Assembly (NCBI GenBank): GCA_963835775.1
Contig: CAWIHB010000002.1
Coordinates: 62,001-126,000 of the forward strand
Source: Palsa-504 sp963835775
Lineage (GTDB): Bacteria > Actinomycetota > Actinomycetes > Streptosporangiales > Streptosporangiaceae
Direction of reading: 5' to 3'
DNA length: 64,000 nucleotides
This document shows positions 10,965-18,883 of the stretch, piece by piece. Position 1 is the first letter of the stretch, and the number at the start of each line of letters is the position of its first letter. The notes below the pieces were generated by a model. The model saw nothing but the letters and a program-made list of their open reading frames with translations, was not told the origin of the DNA and did no database searches. The position numbers were made by a program, and so were the translations under genes.

Positions 10965-11405
10965 ATGAGACCCACGTACCGGCCGGGCACACGCATAGGG
11001 CTGCTGGTGGCGGCCGCGGTCTTGGCCCCGGTCTTGTCCGGGCTGGCCGCCGGGTGCAGCAGTAGCAGCAGCAGCCCGGCCTACTGCACCGCCGCCGCCA
11101 GCCTTAAGACCTCGGTGAGCAACCTGGGCAATGTCGACGTGGCCAAGAACGGCCTCGGCGCCCTGCAGACCGCGCTGAGCAGCGTCACCACCGACGCGCA
11201 GACGTTCGCCACGGATGCGGGGTCGGCATTCGCGCCGCAGACCACGGCACTGCAGAACTCGCTGTCCGGCCTGCAGTCCGCGATCACGTCCGCGAAGAGC
11301 CAGCCTCCCCTGACCGCGGCCACCGCGGTCGCGTCCTCGGTCACGCAGGTGAAAAGCTCGGCAAACGCTCTGCAAAGCGCCGTATCAGCATCAGGCAAAT
11401 GCTAG
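10965..11405 (+). CDS. Small secreted lipoprotein, function unknown
   Basis: 146 residues. An N-terminal signal peptide with a hydrophobic core (IGLLVAAAVLAPVLSGLA) ends in the lipobox LAAGC at C31, followed by a serine linker. The mature part is alanine/serine/threonine-rich, predicted helical with heptad-like spacing, and carries only two further cysteines (near residue 41 and the final residue). No family recognised; it looks like a helical-bundle envelope lipoprotein. GGAGG lies seven bases before ATG 10965. It sits 60 bp after the DUF1269 gene and is probably cotranscribed with it. Confidence 0.75.
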   Translation: MRPTYRPGTRIGLLVAAAVLAPVLSGLAAGCSSSSSSPAYCTAAASLKTSVSNLGNVDVAKNGLGALQTALSSVTTDAQTFATDAGSAFAPQTTALQNSLSGLQSAITSAKSQPPLTAATAVASSVTQVKSSANALQSAVSASGKC

Positions 11406-11427
11406 CTCGCATTCCGGCGGGGGATCC

Positions 11428-11463
11428 GTCATCACCTACCGGACCGATTTACCTAGGGGAAAC
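11428..11463 (+). promoter_or_regulatory. Bipartite CCTAGG element, copy 4
   Basis: GTCATC at 11428-11433, 18 bp, CCTAGG at 11452-11457. The whole stretch 11421-11492 is nearly identical to 16933-17006 (copy 6). Its orientation is the exception: genes on both sides run plus, so the GATGAC-after-CCTAGG direction here points back into the lipoprotein gene. Confidence 0.7.
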
Positions 11464-11608
11464 GGCGGCCAGAAACCGGCCCGCGAGCCCGTCTGAGGGT
11501 ACGGCAGCGTCAGGTGCGAACTCTTGTCCGTCGCGGCGAGCACGTGCGACTTCGACCGTGAGGGTGTCGCTCTGGCGACAGACAGCCACGTGCGATGGGG
11601 CGCCCGGC

Positions 11609-11622
11609 GGGACTTTCGGCCC
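11609..11622 (+). promoter_or_regulatory. Perfect DosR/DevR-like box
   Basis: GGGACTTTCGGCCC, matching the DosR core at every position. It lies 70 bp upstream of the two-helix membrane peptide gene and is the best such box in the window. Known DosR-family sites of this form control hypoxia and dormancy genes in mycobacteria and streptomycetes; that this one is bound is inference. Confidence 0.7.
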
Positions 11623-11691
11623 TTGGCGGTGCGTATATGTCAGAGAACCTTGGCCAGAAGACAGCGAGAACGTTCTGCAAGGAGGATCGAA

Positions 11692-11856
11692 ATGGTGTGG
11701 GCCATCACCGCCGGTATCATCTACTTTGTACTTGTCGTCACTCTTGGCGTTATGTCGATCAGGAAGGGCCATTGGGTGATGTTCATCATCGGGTTCTTCT
11801 TGCCATTCTTCTGGCTCATCGGCGCGCTGATGCCTTCACGGCGGCTCGCCTACTAG
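11692..11856 (+). CDS. Two-helix small membrane protein
   Basis: 54 residues. Two predicted membrane helices (AITAGIIYFVLVVTLGVMSI and WVMFIIGFFLPFFWLIGALM) are separated by a short basic turn (RKGH), and a short basic tail follows. AAGGAGG seven bases before ATG 11692 makes the start secure and argues for real translation. No function is known; short hydrophobic proteins of this type are often stress-induced, which fits the perfect DosR-like box 70 bp upstream. The K+ channel gene follows after 39 bp and is probably in the same operon. Confidence 0.75.
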   Translation: MVWAITAGIIYFVLVVTLGVMSIRKGHWVMFIIGFFLPFFWLIGALMPSRRLAY

Positions 11857-11895
11857 GCGAGCCGGCTCCAGGGGGAACATTGCACGGGGGTGAGT

Positions 11896-12462
11896 ATGAC
11901 GAACCAGCACCTCCAGGCCCTGTCGGCGGCGAAGCGACGGCGGCTCATCTTCCGGGCGGTCCTGCGCAGTGTCCTGGTCGCGGTGGTGCTGGTCGTTCTG
12001 TACTACGTGCTTCCGCTGGACCGGCGATGGGATGCCGACACGGCGATCCGCCTGCTGATTGGCATCGTGGTCTTCGTGGGTGTCATGGTGTGGGAGGTCA
12101 GGGCCATCGCCGGCTCGCGCTATCCGGGTCTGCGGGCGGCCGAGACGCTGGGGTTGATCCTTCCCTTGTTCCTGGTGCTGTTCGCCTCCACTTACTTTGT
12201 GATGGAGCGGGGCTCCGCGGCGAGCTTCACCGAGCCGCTGACCCGCACGGACGCGTTGTACTTCACGGTGACGGTGTTCTCCACGGTGGGTTTCGGGGAC
12301 ATCACCGCCAAATCCGAGGCCGCCCGGGTGGTGCTCATCGTCCAGATGCTCGCCGACCTCGCATTTCTGGGTGCCGGCATACGAGTGCTCGTGGGGGCGG
12401 TGCAACGCGGCCGGGAACAAGGCTCGGATACGGGCGATGACACCGGGCCGGCCGCCGGGTAA
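11896..12462 (+). CDS. Two-pore-helix potassium channel (Ion_trans_2 type)
   Basis: 188 residues. Two N-terminal hydrophobic helices (about 20-40 and 50-68) precede a pore module: a helix at 84-104, pore helix, the selectivity filter TVGFGD at 130-135, and a final helix at 142-168. The filter with GFG is that of K+ channels. There is no cytosolic RCK/TrkA domain; the C-terminus is a short acidic tail. Passive K+ flux across the membrane is the expected role, perhaps pH- or voltage-linked with the antiporter in this island. ATG 11896 is preferred to GTG 11890 because GGGGGTGAG forms a usable ribosome site only for the former. Confidence 0.85.
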   Translation: MTNQHLQALSAAKRRRLIFRAVLRSVLVAVVLVVLYYVLPLDRRWDADTAIRLLIGIVVFVGVMVWEVRAIAGSRYPGLRAAETLGLILPLFLVLFASTYFVMERGSAASFTEPLTRTDALYFTVTVFSTVGFGDITAKSEAARVVLIVQMLADLAFLGAGIRVLVGAVQRGREQGSDTGDDTGPAAG

Positions 12463-12487
12463 CGGCCTCCTTGGCCCGGCCGCCCGG

Positions 12488-12757
12488 TCAGCCATCACGA
12501 CGAATCGGGTTCCGCCCAGGATCCGCTGCACCGCCCGTTTCCTGGTCCGGGTTGACGGATATGAGTTCAACGCCGAGCTCCTGGATCCGGTTGATGAGCC
12601 CGAGCAGGTGCGCCTGATCGGTCACCGGGCCGGTCAGCACCGTCGTGCCCGCAAGCCGCTGCAGGTGCATGCGGTCAAACAGGAATCCGAACGCATCGCC
12701 CAGCTCCCCGCGAAGGACAAGCCGGTACCCGCGGCCTTGCGCCCCGTAGCTGTCCAT
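12488..12757 (-). CDS. Small conserved actinobacterial protein, function unknown
   Basis: 89 residues from ATG 12757 (GTG 12772 would add five). The body YRLVLRGELGDAFGFLFDRM followed by TTVLTGPVTDQAHLLGLINR and IQELGVELISVN is a recurrent small protein pattern in actinomycetes: two short beta-alpha units with a conserved TGPVTDQAHLHGLL-like centre. No biochemical role known to me. It is the sole gene of its transcript, and bipartite element copy 5 lies immediately upstream, reading into it, with GATGAC about 33 bp from the start. Confidence 0.65.
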   Translation of the reverse strand: MDSYGAQGRGYRLVLRGELGDAFGFLFDRMHLQRLAGTTVLTGPVTDQAHLLGLINRIQELGVELISVNPDQETGGAADPGRNPIRRDG

Positions 12758-12789
12758 GTCTGCGAGCCTCACACTCCGGTAGGCGACCC

Positions 12790-12824
12790 GTCATCACCTG
12801 CCGGAAGGATTCCCCTAGGGGAGA
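12790..12824 (+). promoter_or_regulatory. Bipartite CCTAGG element, copy 5
   Basis: GTCATC at 12790-12795, 18 bp, CCTAGG at 12814-12819 in TTCCCCTAGGGGAG. It is the copy closest to a start codon (33 bp to ATG 12757), which would leave a leader of only about 25 bases if GATGAC acts as a -10 box. Confidence 0.7.
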
Positions 12825-12947
12825 TTGCGGCCGGACCGGACCCGGCCCGCACGTCCAGGCGCCGGCCGGTCACAGGCAAACGAGGCAGGCCGGTCTGGGC
12901 GGCGGCGCCGACTGGCGGTGCCCGGTGCGTGATCCCTTCGATGCCCG

Positions 12948-15317
12948 CTACAGGAGGCCGAGCTGGCGGCCGCGGTGAAGCGCGCCGGCCCGCGAGGACA
13001 CCGCGAGCTTGCGGTAGATCGCCCGGACATGACTGTGGACGGTGCTGTGCGACACGTACAGTTCCCGGCCGATATCCCGCTGGGACAGGTCGCCGTGCAG
13101 GAGCTTGAGCACCCGGAGCTCCTGCTGCGTCAGCTCCTGATCGCCGGACCGGACGGGGCAGATCTGCGGTGGCCGGTCGAGAGCAGCCAGCCTCCCGGCC
13201 AGGATCCCCGGATCCGGGCAGGATCCGAGGATGGATCTGGCCTCGGCTATCGCCTCCGCGGCACGCTGGTGCTCGCCCAGGGCCCGGAGCACCGGCGCCC
13301 GGCCGAGCAGCGCATTCGCCAGCTGGATGGGCTGGCCAAAGGTCCGCGAGAAGGCGATGCCGCTGTCGATCAGCGGCAATGCCTCCCCGGGCCTGCCGCG
13401 CGCCGCGAGCGAGACTCCCAGCGCCAGCGGAGCCGGGCCGATGACTTTCCCGGTGCCGTGCTCCGGCACGAACCCGGCGGCCGCCTCGGCCAGCACCCGC
13501 TGTTCCTCAAGACGGCCCCGCTCGCCGGCGATCCACGACCGGTAGGCCAGCGACGCCTCGCCAGCCAGCCACTGCCCGCTCGCGGCCGCCAGCGCCGCCG
13601 ATTCGGCGAACCACCGGTCGGCCTCGCCGGGCTCACCCCGGAAGTACAGGCCCGTGCCGACCGCCCAGCACGCCAATGGCCGCCAAGGTGACCCGGGGCC
13701 CTCAAGCTTGGCCGTCCGGCGGGCATTGTCCAGCTGGGCGCCGACATCTCCCCACGGGAAGCAGGCCCGCAGCATCGTCAGGCTCGCCTCGCCCGAGCTG
13801 AAACCGTCCGGCAGCGGCCCCGCGCCCAGATCGCCCAGATCGCCCAGCCGTTCGGCCGCCGCGATGGCCAGTGCCGCCTCCTCCCGCCTGGCGGACAGCG
13901 ACAGCACCCACGCCTGGATCAGGAGCAGCTGCGCGTTACCGTCCAGTATCTCGCCGGGGAGCCGCTGCAGCCAGGCCAGCACGGTGTCATACCGGCACGT
14001 GTTGGCGTAGCTGATCCAGCAGCCTTGGATCAGCTCGGCGGCCTCGGCGTAGGCCCCGGCTGCTATGGCGTGCTGGATCGCCTCGCCGGCCGTGCCGTGG
14101 TCACGATGCCAGGCGTACGTGCGGCGGTGCAGCACCGGGGCCAGGCCCGGCTCGCGCCGCTGGAGCTCCACCCGCAGCAGTTGCGCGAACAGGTGGTGGA
14201 AGCGGTACCAGCCGCCCTCATCATCGAGCCGGACCAGGAACAGGTTGGTCCGCGACAGCGTGTCAAGCATCGCGGCCGAGCCCTGCTGCTCCAGCACGGC
14301 ATCGCACAGGGGACCCGACAGCCGGTCCAGAACCGACGTGTGGAGCATCAGCGCTTGCATCGGCGGGTCATGCGCGTCGAGCACTTCGGTGACCAGGAAA
14401 TCGATCACGTGACGGTGCGAGCCGCCGAATCTGCTCACCAAAGCGTGCCGGTCAGCAGCGTGCTGCAGCGACAGCGCCGCGAGATAGAGCCCGGCCGGCC
14501 ATCCCTCCGTCTTCCCGGCCAGGCCTTCGACATCCCCGGGCGTGAGGTCGAGCCTGAGGCGGCCGTTCAGGAAGGCGTCCGCCTCCTCGGTTGTGAATCG
14601 CAGGTCATCGGCTCGCAGCTCGAGCAGCTCGCCGTGAGCGCGCAGCGCCGCCACCGGCAGGACCGGCTCCGTCCTGCTCGCGAGCACGAGCTGGAACCCG
14701 GGCGGCGCATGGTCGATGAACCACTGGACACTGGCGCGGGCCGGGACGCTCGACAGCCGGTGAAAGTCATCCAGGATCAGCGTGACCTCACCCAGCCCGT
14801 CCAGCTCGTTGACCAGGCCCGGCAAGACCGCCTCCACCACCGGCGCCACCACCGGACGGGCCGGCACCGCGCTGGCCACGGCCGGGCCGGCGCGGCGCAG
14901 CGCCTCGATCACATAAGACCACAGGACCACAGGGTCGTTGTCGCCCTCGTCCAGCGTCAGCCACGCCACGGGCTTCCGCGCGGCCTCGGCCTCACGCCAC
15001 GCCGCCAGCAAGGTCGTCTTCCCGAAACCAGCAGGACAAGCCACCAGCGTAAGCCTGCGATCCGACCCGCTCCGAAGACATGCCACCAGGCGCTCCCGCG
15101 CAATCGTCTCCTCCCGCACCGGCGGCGGATGCAGCTTCGTGCCCACCAGGACCGGCTGCTCCGCACCCTGCCGCACCCCGCCGCCCGCAGCGGAGCCCGG
15201 CAATTCAGCGGCGAAGCCTGGCCGTCCAGCGGCGCCTTGACGAGCCTGCGGCACTACCGGACGGCGCGGCAGACTCGGTGCCTGCTCGCCGCCGGAAGCC
15301 TCCCGCGCAGGGCACAT
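12948..15317 (-). CDS. LuxR-family LAL (MalT-type) transcriptional regulator
   Basis: 789 residues. An N-terminal STAND/NTPase module carries Walker A CPAGFGKT (94-101) and Walker B LILDD (180-184), preceded by the LAL-typical KLHPPPVREETIARERL. A long alpha-helical tetratricopeptide-like middle (about 400-720) should sense a ligand, and a C-terminal LuxR helix-turn-helix (LTQQELRVLKLLHGDLSQRD onward, about 730-789) binds DNA. Such proteins oligomerise with ATP and inducer to activate sugar or stress genes. A near-perfect DosR-like box lies 39 bp before the ATG. It is the only regulator in the island and hence a candidate reader of the bipartite elements, though nothing shows this directly. 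Confidence 0.88.
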   Translation of the reverse strand: MCPAREASGGEQAPSLPRRPVVPQARQGAAGRPGFAAELPGSAAGGGVRQGAEQPVLVGTKLHPPPVREETIARERLVACLRSGSDRRLTLVACPAGFGKTTLLAAWREAEAARKPVAWLTLDEGDNDPVVLWSYVIEALRRAGPAVASAVPARPVVAPVVEAVLPGLVNELDGLGEVTLILDDFHRLSSVPARASVQWFIDHAPPGFQLVLASRTEPVLPVAALRAHGELLELRADDLRFTTEEADAFLNGRLRLDLTPGDVEGLAGKTEGWPAGLYLAALSLQHAADRHALVSRFGGSHRHVIDFLVTEVLDAHDPPMQALMLHTSVLDRLSGPLCDAVLEQQGSAAMLDTLSRTNLFLVRLDDEGGWYRFHHLFAQLLRVELQRREPGLAPVLHRRTYAWHRDHGTAGEAIQHAIAAGAYAEAAELIQGCWISYANTCRYDTVLAWLQRLPGEILDGNAQLLLIQAWVLSLSARREEAALAIAAAERLGDLGDLGAGPLPDGFSSGEASLTMLRACFPWGDVGAQLDNARRTAKLEGPGSPWRPLACWAVGTGLYFRGEPGEADRWFAESAALAAASGQWLAGEASLAYRSWIAGERGRLEEQRVLAEAAAGFVPEHGTGKVIGPAPLALGVSLAARGRPGEALPLIDSGIAFSRTFGQPIQLANALLGRAPVLRALGEHQRAAEAIAEARSILGSCPDPGILAGRLAALDRPPQICPVRSGDQELTQQELRVLKLLHGDLSQRDIGRELYVSHSTVHSHVRAIYRKLAVSSRAGALHRGRQLGLL

Positions 15318-15355
15318 GGCGCCTAGGCTGCCTGATGCGGACTCTTGGATCCATA

Positions 15356-15369
15356 GGCCGAAGGTCCCT
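15356..15369 (-). promoter_or_regulatory. DosR/DevR-like box upstream of LAL regulator
   Basis: On the minus strand AGGGACCTTCGGCC, within TTAGGGACCTTCGGCCTA. GGGACCTTCGGCC matches the DosR core apart from the tolerated C at position 6. It lies 39 bp upstream of ATG 15317, a spacing at which a DosR-type activator could contact RNA polymerase. Confidence 0.6.
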
Positions 15370-15372
15370 AAT

Positions 15373-15419
15373 TAGCCTCGAATCGTCAGCGCCTCACGGC
15401 GCACGTGGATCGAGGCTTA
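15373..15419 (-). terminator. Nested stem-loop after antiporter gene
   Basis: An outer stem pairs TAGCCTCGAATC with GATCGAGGCTTA, with one bulge; the loop contains a second hairpin, GCGCC-TCAC-GGCGC. It lies 96 bp past the antiporter stop and just before the DosR-like box of the LAL regulator. No U-run follows, so it may terminate weakly or instead be an mRNA 3-prime stabiliser. Confidence 0.5.
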
Positions 15420-15514
15420 GGGCACCAGTCCACCTCGCGCCGGAGCGAGTTCCAACGTCCAGACGGGGTGAACGACCGGGTGATCCCTCCAGGAGCCCTA
15501 GCTCCCGGGACCGA

Positions 15515-16840
15515 TCACTGCGATGGGCCTTGCTGGGCGGTCACCGGTTCAGGCTTCTCCGGTTCAGTCTCCTCCGGCGTCGGGTGATGCCGCAGCCGGG
15601 ACATGATCGTCGGCTTCGCCTCGGGAGCACTCGGATGTTTCGCCACGTGCGCCCCGTACCAGCGGCTGTAGGCCGCCACCAGCGGCACCGAGGACAAGCC
15701 GTGCAGGAAGACGCTCAGCAGGATGATCAACATCACCGTGGTGAGCAGCATTTGCCTGTCGGGGATGCCTTGCTCGAGCGCGATCAGTGCGAACACGATG
15801 GAGGCCAGGCCGCGAGGACCGAACCATCCCATGAAGGCGACGGTCGGGAGCTGCGCCCCGGTCCCCAGCATGGCGATCGCCACCGGAACCATGCGGATGA
15901 GGGTCAGGCTGATCGCCGCATAGGCGACGATCTGCCAGGTGACGTGCGGCAGCATCATGCCGACGGCGAGCGCCCCGAAGCCGACCCACGTGGCGCCCGC
16001 GAGTATCCCTCCGACATTCTCGTTAAGGCTGGTCACGGGCAGATCGTGGCGCCTGGAGAAATAGCCGAACGTCATCCCTCCGGTGAAGGCCGCGATGAAG
16101 CCGCTGCCGCCCAGCCGCAGAGCACCCAGGTAGGCAAGCAGCGCCGCCACAAGGGGCAGGATCTGCCGCCATTGTCCCTCCAGCCACCCGCGATCGTCCG
16201 CCACGCGGAGCAACAGGCCCGCTAGCGTGCCGGCCCCGATACCGGCGACGAGGCCCCAGCCGATCTGCTCCGCCATGTTGCGCACGACGGCAGCCGTGAC
16301 GCCGGTCGACAGCTGGGTCAGCGAGAGGTCGACAGCTACCAGGAAGAACGGCACGGCGAGGCCGTCGTTGAGTCCGCTTTCAACGTCCAGCGCCTGGCGC
16401 ACGCGGGCCGGCACTGACTTGTCCGAGACGACACGCTGCCCGAGCGCCGCGTCGGTCGAGCAGACCATCGTCGACAGAACGAAGGCGCTGGCCAGCGCTA
16501 TGCCGGGAAAGACGAGGAGGCCGACACCCAGGCCGGCGAGCATCGTCAGCGGCAGGCCGATGAGCAGAAGCCGGCTGGGCCAGCCCAGATGTCGGCGCAG
16601 GCCTGCCAGGTCGATCCGCGTCGAGTCGCTGAACAGCAGGAAGACGAGGGCGAGCTCGCAGAACCGCTCCGCGGTGTGGCTCTCGAGGTGGATGTTCACG
16701 AGCTTGAGAGCGGACGTCCCGACGCAGAGGCCGGCCGTCGTGAAGATCATGGCCGACGTGATGCCTCGCGCATCGAGCGGTTTGGAGACCGCGCCGTACA
16801 GGATGAGGATCACGGCGATGGTAATGAGAGCGACGAACAT
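15515..16840 (-). CDS. CPA1-family Na+(K+)/H+ antiporter (NhaP-like)
   Basis: 441 residues with about twelve predicted membrane helices. Signature segments are CSTDAALGQRVV, the ion-binding ESGLNDGLAVPFF (the Asn-Asp pair of electroneutral CPA1 exchangers) and FMGWFGPRGLASIVFAL. The tail after about residue 390 is hydrophilic and acidic/proline-rich. It should exchange cytoplasmic Na+ or K+ for protons, supporting pH and ion homeostasis. ATG 16840 is chosen because AGAGGAGG precedes it by five bases and the first helix begins at once; the longer reading frame has no ribosome site. Bipartite element copy 6 lies 100 bp upstream. Confidence 0.87.
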   Translation of the reverse strand: MFVALITIAVILILYGAVSKPLDARGITSAMIFTTAGLCVGTSALKLVNIHLESHTAERFCELALVFLLFSDSTRIDLAGLRRHLGWPSRLLLIGLPLTMLAGLGVGLLVFPGIALASAFVLSTMVCSTDAALGQRVVSDKSVPARVRQALDVESGLNDGLAVPFFLVAVDLSLTQLSTGVTAAVVRNMAEQIGWGLVAGIGAGTLAGLLLRVADDRGWLEGQWRQILPLVAALLAYLGALRLGGSGFIAAFTGGMTFGYFSRRHDLPVTSLNENVGGILAGATWVGFGALAVGMMLPHVTWQIVAYAAISLTLIRMVPVAIAMLGTGAQLPTVAFMGWFGPRGLASIVFALIALEQGIPDRQMLLTTVMLIILLSVFLHGLSSVPLVAAYSRWYGAHVAKHPSAPEAKPTIMSRLRHHPTPEETEPEKPEPVTAQQGPSQ

Positions 16841-17224
16841 GCGTCCTCCTCTGGCCAGAGCGAGCGGGCCAGCCGGTGCCTCTCCCTCGCGCCGGTTCGC
16901 TGCCCATCCCACGCAGGCTCGCACTCAGGCAAGGGATCCGTCATCACCTACCGGACCGGTTCACCTAGGGGAAACGGCTGGGCAAAGACCGGCCCGCGAG
17001 CCCGTCGGAGCGACGGCCGCGAGGCACCCAGAGTGCGGCCAACCGAGCTGTCCGTAAAACGGCGGGTACCGGTGATCAGGCAAAGACGATCAGCTGCCCC
17101 ATCCCCGGCCTGAGCCGGCCTTGAGTTCCTTGACGCTCTGCCTGCGCCGGCCCATCACCCCTCTGGGATGAGCCGCGCCGAAGCCTGCCTGTCACCTCGA
17201 TAAGCGTGCTGCCATGATGGGCAC
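16841..17224. other. Divergent intergenic region, antiporter/hutU
   Basis: 384 bp. Bipartite element copy 6 occupies 16940-16975 within a longer copy of 11421-11492. From 17010 to 17224 I see no gene, operator or recognisable promoter for hutU. Confidence 0.6.
16940..16975 (+). promoter_or_regulatory. Bipartite CCTAGG element, copy 6
   Basis: GTCATC at 16940-16945, 18 bp, CCTAGG at 16964-16969. It reads CCTAGG then GATGAC toward the antiporter gene, 100 bp from its start. The flanks to about 17006 match copy 4 closely. Confidence 0.7.
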
Positions 17225-18883
17225 ATGATCGCCAGCCACGAACCGGTACGCGCGCCGCGCGGCACCCAGCTCACCTGCCAGGGATGGCCGCAGGAAGCCG
17301 CCATGCGCATGCTCATGAACAACCTCGACCCCGAGGTGGCCGAACATCCCGACCAGCTCATCGTCTACGGCGGTTCCGGCCGCGCCGCCCGCAGCTGGGA
17401 CGCCTACGCGGCGATCATCAAGACCCTGCAGGACCTGAACGACGACGAGACCATGCTCGTCCAGTCCGGCCAGCCGGTCGGCGTGATGCGCACCCACGAA
17501 TGGGCCCCCCGCGTGCTCATCGCCAACTCCAACCTGGTCCCGCAGTGGGCCACCTGGGAGGAGTTCCGCCGCCTGGAGCAGCTCGGCCTGACCATGTACG
17601 GCCAGATGACGGCCGGTTCCTGGATCTACATCGGCACCCAGGGCATCCTGCAGGGCACCTACGAGACCTTCGCCGCCATCGCGGCCAAGCGCTTCGGCGG
17701 GACGCTGGCCGGCACGATCACCCTGACCGCCGGCCTGGGCGGCATGGGCGGCGCGCAGCCGCTGGCCGTGACCATGAACGGCGGCGTGGTCATCTGCGTC
17801 GAATGCGACCAATCCCGCATCAGCAGAAGGATCGAGTTCGGCTACCTGGACGAACCGGCCGACGACGTAGACGACGCCATCCGCAGGGCCGTCCGCGCGC
17901 GAGACGAGAACCGGGCCCTGTCCATCGGCCTGCTCGGCAACGCCGCCGACATCTTCCCGCAGCTGCTGGCCAGCAACGCCCCCATCAACATCGTCACCGA
18001 CCAGACCTCGGCCCACGATCCGCTCACCTACCTGCCCCGCGGCGTCGCCTTCGAGGACATGGCCGCCCTGCGCGCCGAAGACCCCGAGGGCTTCACCATC
18101 AGAGCCCGCGAGTCCATGGCCGTCCAGGTCGCCGCCATGGTCGGCTTCCTGGACGCGGGCGCGGAGGTCTTCGACTACGGCAACTCCATCCGCGGCGAGG
18201 CCCAGCTGGCCGGCTACGCCCGGGCGTTCGACTTCCCCGGCTTCGTCCCCGCCTACATCAGGCCGCTGTTCTGCGAGGGCAAGGGCCCGTTCCGCTGGGC
18301 CGCGCTGTCCGGCGACCCGGCCGACATCGCCGCCACCGACCGGGCCATCCTGGACCTGTTCCCGCAGAACCAGGCCCTGGCCAGGTGGATCAGGCTAGCC
18401 GAGGAGAAGGTGCACTTCCAGGGCCTGCCCGCGCGGATCTGCTGGCTCGGCTACGGCGAGCGTCACCTGGCCGGCCTGCGCTTCAACGAGATGGTCAAGA
18501 ACGGCACCGTGAGCGCCCCCATCGTGCTCGGCCGCGACCACCTGGACTGCGGCTCGGTCGCCTCGCCCTACCGGGAGACCGAGGCCATGGCCGACGGATC
18601 CGACGCGATCGCCGACTGGCCGCTGCTCAACGCCCTGGTCAACACGGCCTCCGGAGCCACCTGGGTGTCCATCCACCATGGCGGCGGCGTGGGCATCGGC
18701 CGTTCCATCCACGCCGGCCAGGTCTGCGTGGCCGACGGCACCGACTTGGCCGGGGCCAAGCTGGAGCGTGTCCTGACCAACGACCCCGCGATGGGCGTGA
18801 TCAGGCACGCCGACGCCGGCTACGAGCAGGCCTCGGCCGTGGCCGCCGAGCGCGGCGTCCGCGTCCCCATGGCCGAACTGTGA
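17225..18883 (+). CDS. hutU: Urocanate hydratase
   Basis: 552 residues, the normal length. Urocanase converts urocanate to 4-imidazolone-5-propionate with tightly bound NAD+ acting as electrophile, the second step of histidine degradation, in the cytoplasm. Conserved segments include IVYGGSGRAARSWDAY, the NAD-binding TLTAGLGGMGGAQPLAVTMN near residue 170, and the active-site region RDHLDCGSVASPYRE with C442. ATG 17225 fits the conserved N-terminus. The stop overlaps the M20 gene start in GTGA, so the three hut-region genes are coupled. hutH and hutI are not in the window. Confidence 0.95.
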   Translation: MIASHEPVRAPRGTQLTCQGWPQEAAMRMLMNNLDPEVAEHPDQLIVYGGSGRAARSWDAYAAIIKTLQDLNDDETMLVQSGQPVGVMRTHEWAPRVLIANSNLVPQWATWEEFRRLEQLGLTMYGQMTAGSWIYIGTQGILQGTYETFAAIAAKRFGGTLAGTITLTAGLGGMGGAQPLAVTMNGGVVICVECDQSRISRRIEFGYLDEPADDVDDAIRRAVRARDENRALSIGLLGNAADIFPQLLASNAPINIVTDQTSAHDPLTYLPRGVAFEDMAALRAEDPEGFTIRARESMAVQVAAMVGFLDAGAEVFDYGNSIRGEAQLAGYARAFDFPGFVPAYIRPLFCEGKGPFRWAALSGDPADIAATDRAILDLFPQNQALARWIRLAEEKVHFQGLPARICWLGYGERHLAGLRFNEMVKNGTVSAPIVLGRDHLDCGSVASPYRETEAMADGSDAIADWPLLNALVNTASGATWVSIHHGGGVGIGRSIHAGQVCVADGTDLAGAKLERVLTNDPAMGVIRHADAGYEQASAVAAERGVRVPMAEL

